Shown: piece by piece, positions 50,416 to 58,152 of the stretch
Position numbering within the stretch: position 1 is the first letter of the stretch
How the letters are laid out: each line of letters opens with the position of its first letter
Assembly: GCF_001936625.1 (NCBI RefSeq)
Contig: NZ_MSDU01000010.1
Location: 1-64,000 of the forward strand
DNA: 64,000 nt
DNA from: Domibacillus antri
Lineage (GTDB): Bacteria > Bacillota > Bacilli > Bacillales > Domibacillaceae
Reading direction: 5' to 3'
The notes under the pieces: generated by a model
Told to the model about the DNA's origin: nothing
Databases searched by the model: none
The model's input: only the letters and a program-made list of their open reading frames with translations
Made by a program: the position numbers and the translations under genes

Positions 50416-51413
50416 TTCTGTGAATCCTCCTTAAAGTTCAAAATAATTTTCGCGTACTGCCCTGAAACCGCTGCTTCATAAGCTCGTTCATACTCATTAA
50501 ACGGTACGATATCCGCAATAACCGGCTCGATCACAAATTCCGGAAGACTTAAATATTGAACACTTTCTGCAAAATCAACCGGGAAGTGATAAATAATGCT
50601 GCCGTGAATCGAGATTTCGTTACGGACAATTTTTAAAATCGGCAATGTGGCTTCCGCTGTTAAGCCGATCAAGACGATGCTGCCGCCCGGTTTGACAACG
50701 TCGACTGCCTGTTCAACAGCCTGGCTTACACCGGCGGCTTCAATCACCACATCAAACTTCATCTTTTCTGTGACAGCATCCGGCGTCGACGTTTGAATAT
50801 TGCCGTAAGCAAAAACGCTGTTCAATTTATCCTCATTTATATCAATCGCGGTAATCTCCGCACCGAGATGCGAAGCAAGCGCGATGGCCAGCTGGCCTTC
50901 CGTACCGCAGCCAATGACTGCAACCGATGTTCCTTTCGTAATGTTCACTTGTTTAAATGCATGCACAACAACCGCAAATGGCTCAATTAATACCGCGCGC
51001 TCATCCGATAAAGATTCCGGCACCGGCAAAATGTATTTAGAAGAAATCGTAAATTCTTCCGCAAAACCTCCGTCTGTATTAACACCGAGTGATTTTTTGT
51101 TGAGGCAAAGGTTTGTTTTTCCTTTTTGGCACTGCCCGCATTCATCGCAGTACGAATTCGGCTGAACGACTACGCGTGTTCCGACTGCGGCATCCACACT
51201 TGATCCTTTTTCAATAATGGTGCCAAGCAATTCATGACCCGGCGTAACCGGATACGAGGCATGGGCAATTTTCCCTTTAAACACCCCGATATCCGACCCG
51301 CAAATGCCGCCATATAGTAATTTAATTTTCACTTCATCATGTTCAGGTTTCCGGGCGGCACTGTCCTCTTTAATCAAAATTTCGCCCGGTTTTGCCAAGT
51401 AAAGACTTCGCAT
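50412..51413 (-). CDS. Zinc-dependent alcohol/polyol dehydrogenase (MDR family)
   Basis: The medium-chain dehydrogenase of about 333 residues has the catalytic zinc ligand Cys in GGICGSDIGVFKGK, TPGHELLGTI, a structural zinc cluster CDECGQCQKGKTNLC near 85, and the Rossmann motif VAVIGCGTEGQLAIALASHLG near 160 (GCGTEG). The conserved start MRSLYLAKPGEILIKED follows GGCGGTGAACAAG, so the ATG at 51413 is chosen over an ATG 48 nt upstream. It oxidises a polyol or alcohol to the ketone or aldehyde that the adjacent aldehyde dehydrogenase may use. Confidence 0.87.
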   Translation of the reverse strand: MRSLYLAKPGEILIKEDSAARKPEHDEVKIKLLYGGICGSDIGVFKGKIAHASYPVTPGHELLGTIIEKGSSVDAAVGTRVVVQPNSYCDECGQCQKGKTNLCLNKKSLGVNTDGGFAEEFTISSKYILPVPESLSDERAVLIEPFAVVVHAFKQVNITKGTSVAVIGCGTEGQLAIALASHLGAEITAIDINEDKLNSVFAYGNIQTSTPDAVTEKMKFDVVIEAAGVSQAVEQAVDVVKPGGSIVLIGLTAEATLPILKIVRNEISIHGSIIYHFPVDFAESVQYLSLPEFVIEPVIADIVPFNEYERAYEAAVSGQYAKIILNFKEDSQK

Positions 51414-51465
51414 CTTGTTCACCGCCGACTTCTTATCTAATTCCCGCTCCAGCATGCTCATACGA

Positions 51466-52902
51466 TTACACCGGAAGCTGGAGAACGATCATTTTTGATT
51501 CTGTCATGTCTTCGATTGCGAAACGCGGACCTTCCCGCCCGATGCCGCTGTTTTTCACACCGCCGTACGGCCAGTGATCCAGACGGAAATTCGATGTTCC
51601 ATTAATGACGACACCGCCGACATCAAGCATGTGTGCCGCTTTGTAGGCAAGATCGAGCTGATTTGTGAAAATGCCGGCTTGTAAACCAAAGTCAGAATCG
51701 TTCGCTTCTGCAATGGCGTCTTCAATGTTCTCATATGGAAGGATGCTGACAATCGGACCGAACACTTCCTGGCAGACAACATTTGTTGTTTTCGGTGGAT
51801 TGAACAAAATGGTAGGCTGTACATTTGTGCCATTTTGTCTGCCGCCTGTGACGAGTTCTGCCCCGTTTTCAACAGCTTGATCGATCCAACTGATAATACG
51901 GCCTGCCGCCTTTTCGTCAACAAGTGTACCGACATCTGTATCCGGAAGAAGCGGATCACCGACCTTTAATTTTTCTACTTCTGTCTTCAACAATTCTTTA
52001 AACTGCGGAACCACCGATTGATGAACGTAAATTCGCTGAACGGAGATGCAGCTTTGACCGGAATTGCTGAAGCCTGTTCGCGCGCACATTGACGCCGCGC
52101 GCTGTAAATCCGCATCTTCATGAACGATTGTCGCCGCATTGCCTCCCAGCTCAAGCAACACTTTTTTCATGCCGGCCAGTTCACAAATGTTTCGGCTTGC
52201 GACTGTACCGCCTGTGAATGAAATAACGTTGACGCGGTCATCTTTGACAATGGCCTGGCCGCTTTCCACTCCGCCAAGAACCATGTTTACGGCGTTGGAA
52301 GGAAGACCGGCTTCAAGTAATAACTTCAATAAAGCAGCAGCAATTAACGACGTTTGTGGTGCCGGTTTTAAAATCGTGCTGTTCCCTGCTGCAAATGCCG
52401 GCCCGACTTTATGGCAGACAAGATTCAATGGTGCATTAAAAGGCGTAATGGCTGCGATAACGCCAACCGGTACACGGAATGTTACAGCAACCGCATTCAC
52501 ACCACGCTCTGAAGCATTGCCCGGAATGCTTTCTCCATTTAACCGTTTTGCTTCTTCACCTGAGAGTTCAAGCGTTTCTACTGAACGGGAAACTTCATCT
52601 AACGTATTTTTCAAAGGTTTGCCGAGTTCCATAGAAATGAGCTTTGCAAATTCTTCTTTTCTTTCTTCCAGAAGAAACGCCGCCTTTTTTAAAATACGCG
52701 CGCGTTCATGAGCGGGAATCGCGGCAATTTCTTTTTTCGCATCAAATGCGGATTGCAAAGCTGCTTCAGTATCTTCCATTGTTGCAAGTACTTGAAGCCC
52801 AATCACTTCACCTGTATATGGGCTTCTTACTTCAACAGTTTCACGGTTATCTTCCAGCCATTGTCCATTTATAAAAGGCTGTGCTTTTCTTGTTTCTGCC
52901 AC
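51466..52902 (-). CDS. NAD-dependent aldehyde dehydrogenase
   Basis: The enzyme of about 478 residues has the family landmarks: TPFNAPLNLVCHKVGPAFAA near 150, ISFTGGTVASRNICE near 225, catalytic Glu in LELGGNAATIV near 250 and catalytic Cys in FSNSGQSCISVQRIYV near 285. It resembles lactaldehyde/glycolaldehyde or non-phosphorylating GAPDH-type enzymes. It starts at GTG after AGGTGATCA; an earlier GTG is three codons upstream. It is the first gene of the operon. Two AGATCGATCT palindromes and a perfect cre site lie in its promoter. Confidence 0.9.
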   Translation of the reverse strand: MAETRKAQPFINGQWLEDNRETVEVRSPYTGEVIGLQVLATMEDTEAALQSAFDAKKEIAAIPAHERARILKKAAFLLEERKEEFAKLISMELGKPLKNTLDEVSRSVETLELSGEEAKRLNGESIPGNASERGVNAVAVTFRVPVGVIAAITPFNAPLNLVCHKVGPAFAAGNSTILKPAPQTSLIAAALLKLLLEAGLPSNAVNMVLGGVESGQAIVKDDRVNVISFTGGTVASRNICELAGMKKVLLELGGNAATIVHEDADLQRAASMCARTGFSNSGQSCISVQRIYVHQSVVPQFKELLKTEVEKLKVGDPLLPDTDVGTLVDEKAAGRIISWIDQAVENGAELVTGGRQNGTNVQPTILFNPPKTTNVVCQEVFGPIVSILPYENIEDAIAEANDSDFGLQAGIFTNQLDLAYKAAHMLDVGGVVINGTSNFRLDHWPYGGVKNSGIGREGPRFAIEDMTESKMIVLQLPV

Positions 52903-52922
52903 ACTGATCACCTGCTTTTATT

Positions 52923-52942
52923 TTTTTAGATCGATCTAAAAA
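52923..52942. promoter_or_regulatory. AGATCGATCT operator, copy A
   Basis: TTTTTAGATCGATCTAAAAA is a 20-bp perfect palindrome 21-40 bp upstream of the aldehyde dehydrogenase start. The central CG suggests a LacI-type operator. A second copy lies 28 bp further upstream, and two more lie before the TRAP operon. Confidence 0.75.
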
Positions 52943-52950
52943 TAATTTAT

Positions 52951-52970
52951 TTATTAGATCGATCTAATAA
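52951..52970. promoter_or_regulatory. AGATCGATCT operator, copy B
   Basis: TTATTAGATCGATCTAATAA is another perfect 20-bp palindrome with the same 14-bp core TTAGATCGATCTAA. Paired copies at 28-bp spacing suggest cooperative binding of two dimers on nearly the same helix face. Confidence 0.75.
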
Positions 52971-52996
52971 CCGATCAAAAATAAATTGCTTTTTAT

Positions 52997-53010
52997 TGAA
53001 AGCGTTAACA
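52997..53010. promoter_or_regulatory. CcpA cre site upstream of the aldehyde dehydrogenase operon
   Basis: TGAAAGCGTTAACA matches the cre consensus at all defined positions. It is next to the operators and lies between two divergent genes, so catabolite repression of the aldehyde dehydrogenase operon is expected. The rest of 53011-53218 holds no gene apart from a doubtful extension of the kinase frame. Confidence 0.8.
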
Positions 53011-53218
53011 TCATCTTACACGATTTTTTTTTTTGACGCAAGACCGTTCTTAAATATTTTCAAGTAAACGCTGCTCTTAAAAGACAATGGTAATTGTTCA
53101 TATGCTGTCCACTGCCGATGCACCCAGCTCATTTTTGTCAAAATTGAAAAAATATTTACGGAAGGTTCCTGCTGTACTATACTTGAAGGTAATTCATTTA
53201 GAGGAAAGAGTGTTTACG

Positions 53219-53779
53219 TTGAACAATGTGCATATGTCTGTCAGACAAAAAAGCATCGTGCTGATCGGCTTTATGGGGGTCGGCAAAACAACCATCGGCG
53301 AGCTTGTCGCGAAGAAATTGTACCGGAGTTTCATCGATGTCGACAAAGAAATTGAAAAAGATTTCGGCATGACCATTCCTGAAATTTTTGAACAGCACGG
53401 GGAAGCATTTTTCCGCGATTATGAAAAGAAAAAAACGTGTGCACTCGCGCAGGAAAAGTTAAAAGTATTGTCGATCGGCGGCGGTGCCTTTTTACAGCCG
53501 GAAATCCGCCAGGCCTGTTTGGACAATTGTATTGTTTTTTATCTCGATGTAGCGTGGGAAGAGTGGAAAGAACGGCTCGACATTTTAATAGACAGCCGGC
53601 CGGTATTGAAAAGCCGGAACATCAATGAGATTGAAGAATTATTTTATAAACGGCAGGATGCCTATTCCATCAACCATTCAAAGCTGACGGTGAATCACCG
53701 GTCCGCAGAAGAAGTAGCGGACTTTATTGTTGATTCACTGAAGCACGCATGGGATATGTATGAGCCGCTGAACGACTAA
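53219..53779 (+). CDS. Shikimate kinase family protein
   Basis: The protein has about 186 residues from a TTG with AGAGGAAAG upstream; the open frame extends further but outside the conserved region. P-loop GFMGVGKTT, DVDKEIEKDFG with the substrate Asp, FFRDYEKKK (FRxxE), SIGGGAF and DSRPVL are intact, so phosphorylation of shikimate or a related polyol acid is plausible. AroK normally sits with other aro genes; here it is alone, divergent from a carbohydrate-type operon. It may be the shikimate kinase or a catabolic relative such as a sugar-acid kinase. Confidence 0.85.
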   Translation: MNNVHMSVRQKSIVLIGFMGVGKTTIGELVAKKLYRSFIDVDKEIEKDFGMTIPEIFEQHGEAFFRDYEKKKTCALAQEKLKVLSIGGGAFLQPEIRQACLDNCIVFYLDVAWEEWKERLDILIDSRPVLKSRNINEIEELFYKRQDAYSINHSKLTVNHRSAEEVADFIVDSLKHAWDMYEPLND

Positions 53780-53799
53780 AAGAAGTTGTGTCAAAAATC

Positions 53800-53962
53800 A
53801 TGGAGACCGCTCCTTCTTAGTACGAGAGCCAGATTTTTTGCACTTTGGGCCGGTTTCCTTGTAATCCGGGCCAAATTCCCATAAATTAGGACTTCGTGAG
53901 TCAGAATCCGGCTGTAATATCGATAAATCGGCCTAAATGATGTAGAATTCGGCCCTCCATCA
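53800..53962 (-). repeat. Dispersed GGCCGA/GGCCGG repeat, copy 3 (inverted, degenerate)
   Basis: Reverse complement of the others: core TTTAGGCCGATTTATCGAT at 53919-53937 (minus strand), followed by AGCCGGATTCTGA and further ACCGGCC and GGCCCGGAT units. The end hairpin has decayed (GAGCGGTCTCCATGATTTTTGACAC). It lies between the kinase gene and the terminator of the second lyase. Confidence 0.8.
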
Positions 53963-53971
53963 GCAATTTAT

Positions 53972-54013
53972 AAAAAGGCAGCATTGTGTATTTCTACACA
54001 ACGCTGCCTTTTT
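53972..54013 (-). terminator. Terminator after the second lyase gene
   Basis: AAAAAGGCAGC-TTGTGTA pairs with TACACAA-GCTGCCTTTTT, about 19 bp with one mismatch and a 4-nt loop, and T-runs on both strands. Ends the GntR-CoA-transferase-lyase unit. Confidence 0.92.
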
Positions 54014-54024
54014 ATCATTCTGAT

Positions 54025-54978
54025 TCACCCTAATTTTTCCTGTCCGGCGGGTTTCGGACTCAATGTGGAGCACGGGCCGGCCTGCAGCATGTAGCTGCTG
54101 TTTAAATCGGTTTTGCCAAGCATTTGCCGGACATCTTCCGCGGCTGTAATCATTTTATCAAGATCAATACCTGTTTCAATCCCCATTTCTTCAAAGCCAT
54201 GAATGAGATCTTCCGTTGCTATGTTCCCTGTTGCACCCGGCGCGTATGGACAGCCCCCAAGACCGGCTACAGAACTGTCAAAGTGGATGACTCCTTGCTG
54301 CAAAGCGGCTACAGCACTCGCAAACGCCATTCCTCTCGTGTTATGAAGATGCATGGAGAATGTCATAGCCGGGAACTGTTCTTTCAATTCCCCCAAATAT
54401 TTATACACTTGACGCGGGTTCGCCATTCCCGTCGTATCGGCGAGTGAAACTTCATCGATACCCATTTTACTATATCGATCTAATATTGTGGCAAGACGCT
54501 CGACAGGGACAATTCCTTCATATGGGCAGCCAAATGCGACTGAGATCGATCCACCTACCTTGACATTATGCTTTGAAGCCAAATCAATAATAGGCTCTAA
54601 TGCATTTTGCGCTTTTTCTACGGTGGCATTGGCATTGGAAAGGCTGTGTGAATCTGTTGCTGACAGCATGAGCTTTAACTTGTTAATCCCAACATCAATC
54701 GCACGCTGCGCACCTCTTGCATTTGGTACGAGAGCACGGAATGTCAAATCGGTTAAATCCTGTGTTCGTGAGACCACTTCTTCCGCATCTTTTAGCTGCG
54801 GGATCGCTTTGGGATGGACAAATGATGTAATTTCCATCGATTTTACGCCTGTATTGGCAAGCTTGCGAATAATGTCTATTTTCGTTTCGGTTGGAATCCA
54901 ATCATGTTCCGCCTGAAATCCGTCACGAGGCGCTACTTCACAAATAACCGCTTTTGATGGCAATGATAAGTCATGCAT
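54025..54978 (-). CDS. HMG-CoA lyase-like TIM-barrel lyase, paralogue 2
   Basis: The 317-residue enzyme has CEVAPRDGFQAEHDWIPTET at the N-terminus (catalytic Arg), FSMHLHNTRGMAFASAVAAL (metal His pair) and GLGGCPYAPGATGNIATEDL (active-site Cys). It has the same family motifs as the lyase at 40821. It lies 4 bp after the second CoA-transferase, repeating the transferase-lyase pairing. Expected reaction: cleavage of a 3-hydroxy-3-methyl acyl-CoA, such as citramalyl-CoA. Without an adjacent hydratase the entering substrate may already be a hydroxy acid. Confidence 0.85.
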   Translation of the reverse strand: MHDLSLPSKAVICEVAPRDGFQAEHDWIPTETKIDIIRKLANTGVKSMEITSFVHPKAIPQLKDAEEVVSRTQDLTDLTFRALVPNARGAQRAIDVGINKLKLMLSATDSHSLSNANATVEKAQNALEPIIDLASKHNVKVGGSISVAFGCPYEGIVPVERLATILDRYSKMGIDEVSLADTTGMANPRQVYKYLGELKEQFPAMTFSMHLHNTRGMAFASAVAALQQGVIHFDSSVAGLGGCPYAPGATGNIATEDLIHGFEEMGIETGIDLDKMITAAEDVRQMLGKTDLNSSYMLQAGPCSTLSPKPAGQEKLG

Positions 54979-54981
54979 TGT

Positions 54982-56190
54982 TTAAATAACTCCCTTCTCT
55001 TTTAACTCTGCCATTTCTTCTGCTGTCAAACCGAGTTTGCCGCCTAAAATTTCTTCATTATGCTCCCCAAGCTCCGGCGCGCGGTGACGAATCGCACCCG
55101 GCGTATCAGAAAAGTTCGGTACAACACCCGGCACTTTGACTTTTCCTAAACGCGGATGTTCGACTTCCACGATATTTTGACGAGCCGCATAGTGAGGATC
55201 ATTGAAAATATCTTCTATGCTTAAAATCGGGCTGACCGGTACGCCAAAATGATCCAATCTCTCCTGCAATTCTTTTTGTGTTAAGCCTTTAATAAAATTA
55301 ATGACAATCTCCTGCACCTCAGCGTCATTTTTCAATCGAACCGAATTCGTGTAATAACGGTCATCTGTCAGCATATCCGGCCGGTCCATCGCTTCTGCAA
55401 GCCGGTTAAATGTCGAGTCCGTACTGCAGACGAGCACAACGTATTTGCCGTCTTTCGTTTCATATGTGCCGGCAGGGCTGGAGTGGCCGGCAAGTCCCGG
55501 GCTTCTGCCCCGCACTTTGCCATTTTGATCGTATTCCGCAATTAAAAACTCAAGCATACGGAAAATGGATTCATACAAGCCCATTTCCACAACCTGGCCT
55601 TCTGCGTCTTCATGCGTATCACGGTGATAAAGCGCACTGACAGCCGCAAATGCAGCGTAAATTCCTGTAATATAGTCAAGCAGTGAGTAAGAGGGACTGA
55701 CCGGCGGGCGATCCGGATAACCCTGCAAATATGTGTGACCGCTGAAGGCTGTCCCCGGTGTGCCAAATCCCGCTTTTTCACGATATGGACCGGTCTGGCC
55801 ATACCCGGAAATGCGGACCATAATCAATTTCGGGTTAACCGCTTTCAATACATCGTAGCCGAGTCCCCACTTTTCGAGCGTTCCCGGTCGGAAATTTTCA
55901 ATTAGAACGTCAACATCTTTAATGAGCTTCAAGAAAATCTCTTTTCCTTCCGCCGAATGAATATTCAGGGTCACCGATTTTTTATTTCGGGCAAGGCCCG
56001 GCCATCTTAATGGCTCGGTTCCTTTCCACGGTCCGACTGTACGGAGCGTGTCCCCTTTGTTTGGAAGTTCCACTTTCGTCACTTCCGCTCCAAGATCCGC
56101 AAGCAATGTTGCACCAAATGGAGCGGCAATCATTGTTGAAATATCAAGAATCTGTACTCCTGTTAACGGACCAAAATTTGTTCTTTCCAT
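54982..56190 (-). CDS. CaiB/BaiF-type CoA-transferase, paralogue 2
   Basis: The 402-residue protein has the same length and architecture as the transferase at 43530: GVQILDISTMIAAPFGATLL, RNKKSVTLNIHSAEG, ENFRPGTLEKWGLGYDVL and the Asp in YSLLDYITGIYAAFAAVSAL. It should move CoA to a carboxylic acid. The two transferases seem to be diverged paralogues dedicated to different or overlapping acids. It is preceded by a GntR gene and followed by the lyase, forming a three-gene unit. Confidence 0.86.
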   Translation of the reverse strand: MERTNFGPLTGVQILDISTMIAAPFGATLLADLGAEVTKVELPNKGDTLRTVGPWKGTEPLRWPGLARNKKSVTLNIHSAEGKEIFLKLIKDVDVLIENFRPGTLEKWGLGYDVLKAVNPKLIMVRISGYGQTGPYREKAGFGTPGTAFSGHTYLQGYPDRPPVSPSYSLLDYITGIYAAFAAVSALYHRDTHEDAEGQVVEMGLYESIFRMLEFLIAEYDQNGKVRGRSPGLAGHSSPAGTYETKDGKYVVLVCSTDSTFNRLAEAMDRPDMLTDDRYYTNSVRLKNDAEVQEIVINFIKGLTQKELQERLDHFGVPVSPILSIEDIFNDPHYAARQNIVEVEHPRLGKVKVPGVVPNFSDTPGAIRHRAPELGEHNEEILGGKLGLTAEEMAELKEKGVI

Positions 56191-56205
56191 CGTAATCCCT
56201 CCAGT

Positions 56206-56916
56206 TTATTGCGTATTGTTCAGGACATTTTCACGCAGATGCCGCAAGTGAACGTTCATCGCTTCGACAGCGCCTGCCGTATCTTTTCGTTTGACCGCTT
56301 CCAAAATCGTGCGATGTTCCTGCAGTGATTCTGAATAGCGCTCATCCGATTGTAATGTTTGCTTTCTCACTTGCCGGTACATATTTACATTCGTTTCCAT
56401 TAACGACACAAACACAAAATTTTGGGTAGCTTCCGCCAGAGCGAGATGGAAATTGCTGTCCGCATCCACCTTTTCATCCGGGTTTTTCAGTTTTTCTTCC
56501 ATCACCTTGATGGCGTTTTCAATTTTCAAAATATCCGCTTCTGTCGCCCGCTTACTTGCAAGCTCGGCAATTTTCGGCTCCAATGCTTCACGCGCTTCAA
56601 TAAAATGGATCACGGCTGTTTTTTCAAGTACAGCGACCGGGTTGAATTGACCGTTCATCGTCAAACGCTGATCGAGCTGCTGAATAAACCGCCCGCCGCC
56701 CGGTTTTGAAACAATCAAGCCTTCTGACTCAAGCACACGGCACGCTTCACGTAAAGAGGTACGGCTGCAGCCAAGTGTTTGCGCCAGTTCCCGTTCCGCC
56801 GGCAGCCGATCATTCGGCTTCAATTTACCTTCTTTAATTAAGCCTCGAATTTGCAGGACAATTTTTTCATACACACGCGTTGTCTGAAGTGCATTAAACA
56901 AATTCTCTTCCATCAT
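56206..56916 (-). CDS. FadR-type GntR regulator of the second CoA-transferase unit
   Basis: The 236-residue regulator has an N-terminal winged HTH (KPNDRLPAERELAQTLGCSR, TSLREACRVLESEGLI) and an FCD ligand domain with IEAREALEPKIAELASKRAT and NFHLALAEATQNFVFVSLME. It is 15 bp before the CoA-transferase and probably controls it. An inverted repeat GGACT-N7-AGTCC at 56946-56962, 30 bp upstream of its start, is a candidate autoregulatory operator. Confidence 0.88.
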   Translation of the reverse strand: MMEENLFNALQTTRVYEKIVLQIRGLIKEGKLKPNDRLPAERELAQTLGCSRTSLREACRVLESEGLIVSKPGGGRFIQQLDQRLTMNGQFNPVAVLEKTAVIHFIEAREALEPKIAELASKRATEADILKIENAIKVMEEKLKNPDEKVDADSNFHLALAEATQNFVFVSLMETNVNMYRQVRKQTLQSDERYSESLQEHRTILEAVKRKDTAGAVEAMNVHLRHLRENVLNNTQ

Positions 56917-56945
56917 TACATGCCCCCTTCATAATTTGGGCTGTT

Positions 56946-56962
56946 GGACTATTGGGCAGTCC
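56946..56962. promoter_or_regulatory. GGACT-N7-AGTCC inverted repeat upstream of GntR
   Basis: A 5+5 bp inverted repeat lies 30 bp before the GntR start. Position suits an operator. Symmetry is short, so chance is possible. Confidence 0.4.
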
Positions 56963-57008
56963 GATTTATGCCTTCATTATATTCTGATAAATAAAAATAG
57001 TCAATAAA

Positions 57009-57033
57009 AAAACAGCCCTAAAATGACTGTTTT
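57009..57033 (-). terminator. Weak terminator after the LacI gene
   Basis: AAAACAG pairs with CTGTTTT around an 11-nt loop; on the minus strand TTTTATTG follows. It overlaps the LacI stop and would separate the TRAP-LacI transcript from the GntR unit. Confidence 0.5.
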
Positions 57034-58046
57034 TAAGAAGATTCCCGAACAAAAAGTTCCGGCTCCAGTATGATACGCTGTTCTTCGCGAGAGTTGTCTT
57101 TAATTCGCTCATGAAGCAAACTGGCCGCGTTAATCCCAATGTGCTTCGGAAATGCTTCCACCGTTGTAAGAGGCGGATAAAAAGTCGCTGCTTCAAGCAC
57201 GTTATCGAATCCGACAACGGACATATCTTCTCCCGGCTTTAAACCAAGTTCCCGCATCCTTTGCATAACGCCAAATGCCACTAAATCATTAAAACAAAAA
57301 ACAGCGGTCGGCGGCTCTGCGTGCTTTAAACTTTCATCAAGCGCTTTGCTGCCGCCTTCACGTGTGACAGCACTTTGAAAAATAAGAGAATCATCTACAG
57401 ACAAGCCCGCTTTTTCATGTGCGTTCACAAAACCTTCAAAACGCTTTTTCCATGCAGAAGAATCAGACAATCCCCCGAGAAACGCAATTCGATTATGCCC
57501 TTTCTCGATTAAATGAGTAATCGCCATTTCAACGCCTTTTTCATAGTCAATCCCGACATAATCACAGTGCAGATCCGGGATTTCCCGAACAGCTGTCACA
57601 ATTGGGATATTCCACTGGCGGATTCGTTCAATCGTTGCCGGCGAGTTGTCAGATACCGGACATAAAATGACGCCGCCTACACGGTGTTCAAGCATCGTTG
57701 ACAATAGTTTATCCTGCTTGGCATCGGAGTCAAATGTTGTTCCTAAAAAAACCGTATATCCTTCTTCTTCAAGCTTTTGATGGACACCTGTTAAAAGCTC
57801 CGAATAATAAGGATTGGCAATATCTGTGATAATCAGGCCGATTGTCGAGGAGCTTTGCGACCGCAAATTCGCGGCAACGCGATCATATACGTATCCAAGC
57901 TCTTTCATCGACTCCTGCACTTTTTTCTTTGTCGCATCCGAAATACTCGGACTGTTTCTCACAATCAGCGAGGCTGTTGCACGCGACACACCGGCATGAT
58001 CCGCTACTTGCTGAAGCGTGACACGTCCGCTTTTCTTTTTGGCCAT
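57033..58046 (-). CDS. LacI-family transcriptional regulator
   Basis: The 337-residue regulator has an N-terminal LacI HTH (VTLQQVADHAGVSRATASLI, residues 9-28) with hinge region ATKKKVQESMKELGYVYDRV, followed by a periplasmic-binding-like ligand domain (TIGLIITDIANPYYSELLTG; GVILCPVSDNSP; RIAFLGGLSDS). The start at 58046 has AGGTGGGGACA upstream; the frame extends 17 codons before it. It follows dctM in the TRAP operon and is the best candidate to bind the AGATCGATCT palindromes, whose central CG suits LacI proteins. Confidence 0.9.
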   Translation of the reverse strand: MAKKKSGRVTLQQVADHAGVSRATASLIVRNSPSISDATKKKVQESMKELGYVYDRVAANLRSQSSSTIGLIITDIANPYYSELLTGVHQKLEEEGYTVFLGTTFDSDAKQDKLLSTMLEHRVGGVILCPVSDNSPATIERIRQWNIPIVTAVREIPDLHCDYVGIDYEKGVEMAITHLIEKGHNRIAFLGGLSDSSAWKKRFEGFVNAHEKAGLSVDDSLIFQSAVTREGGSKALDESLKHAEPPTAVFCFNDLVAFGVMQRMRELGLKPGEDMSVVGFDNVLEAATFYPPLTTVEAFPKHIGINAASLLHERIKDNSREEQRIILEPELFVRESS

Positions 58047-58152
58047 TGTCCCCACCTGTCCGTTTCTCTCAACTTTTATTCTTATTATATAGGACACCGG
58101 TTACACATCAAAATAAAATCACCCGCCCTCATAGAGCGGATGAAACCCTAAA

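Noticed and set aside
52139-52711. 190-codon plus-strand frame over the aldehyde dehydrogenase
   Set aside because: Antisense shadow of the enzyme gene; no family features.
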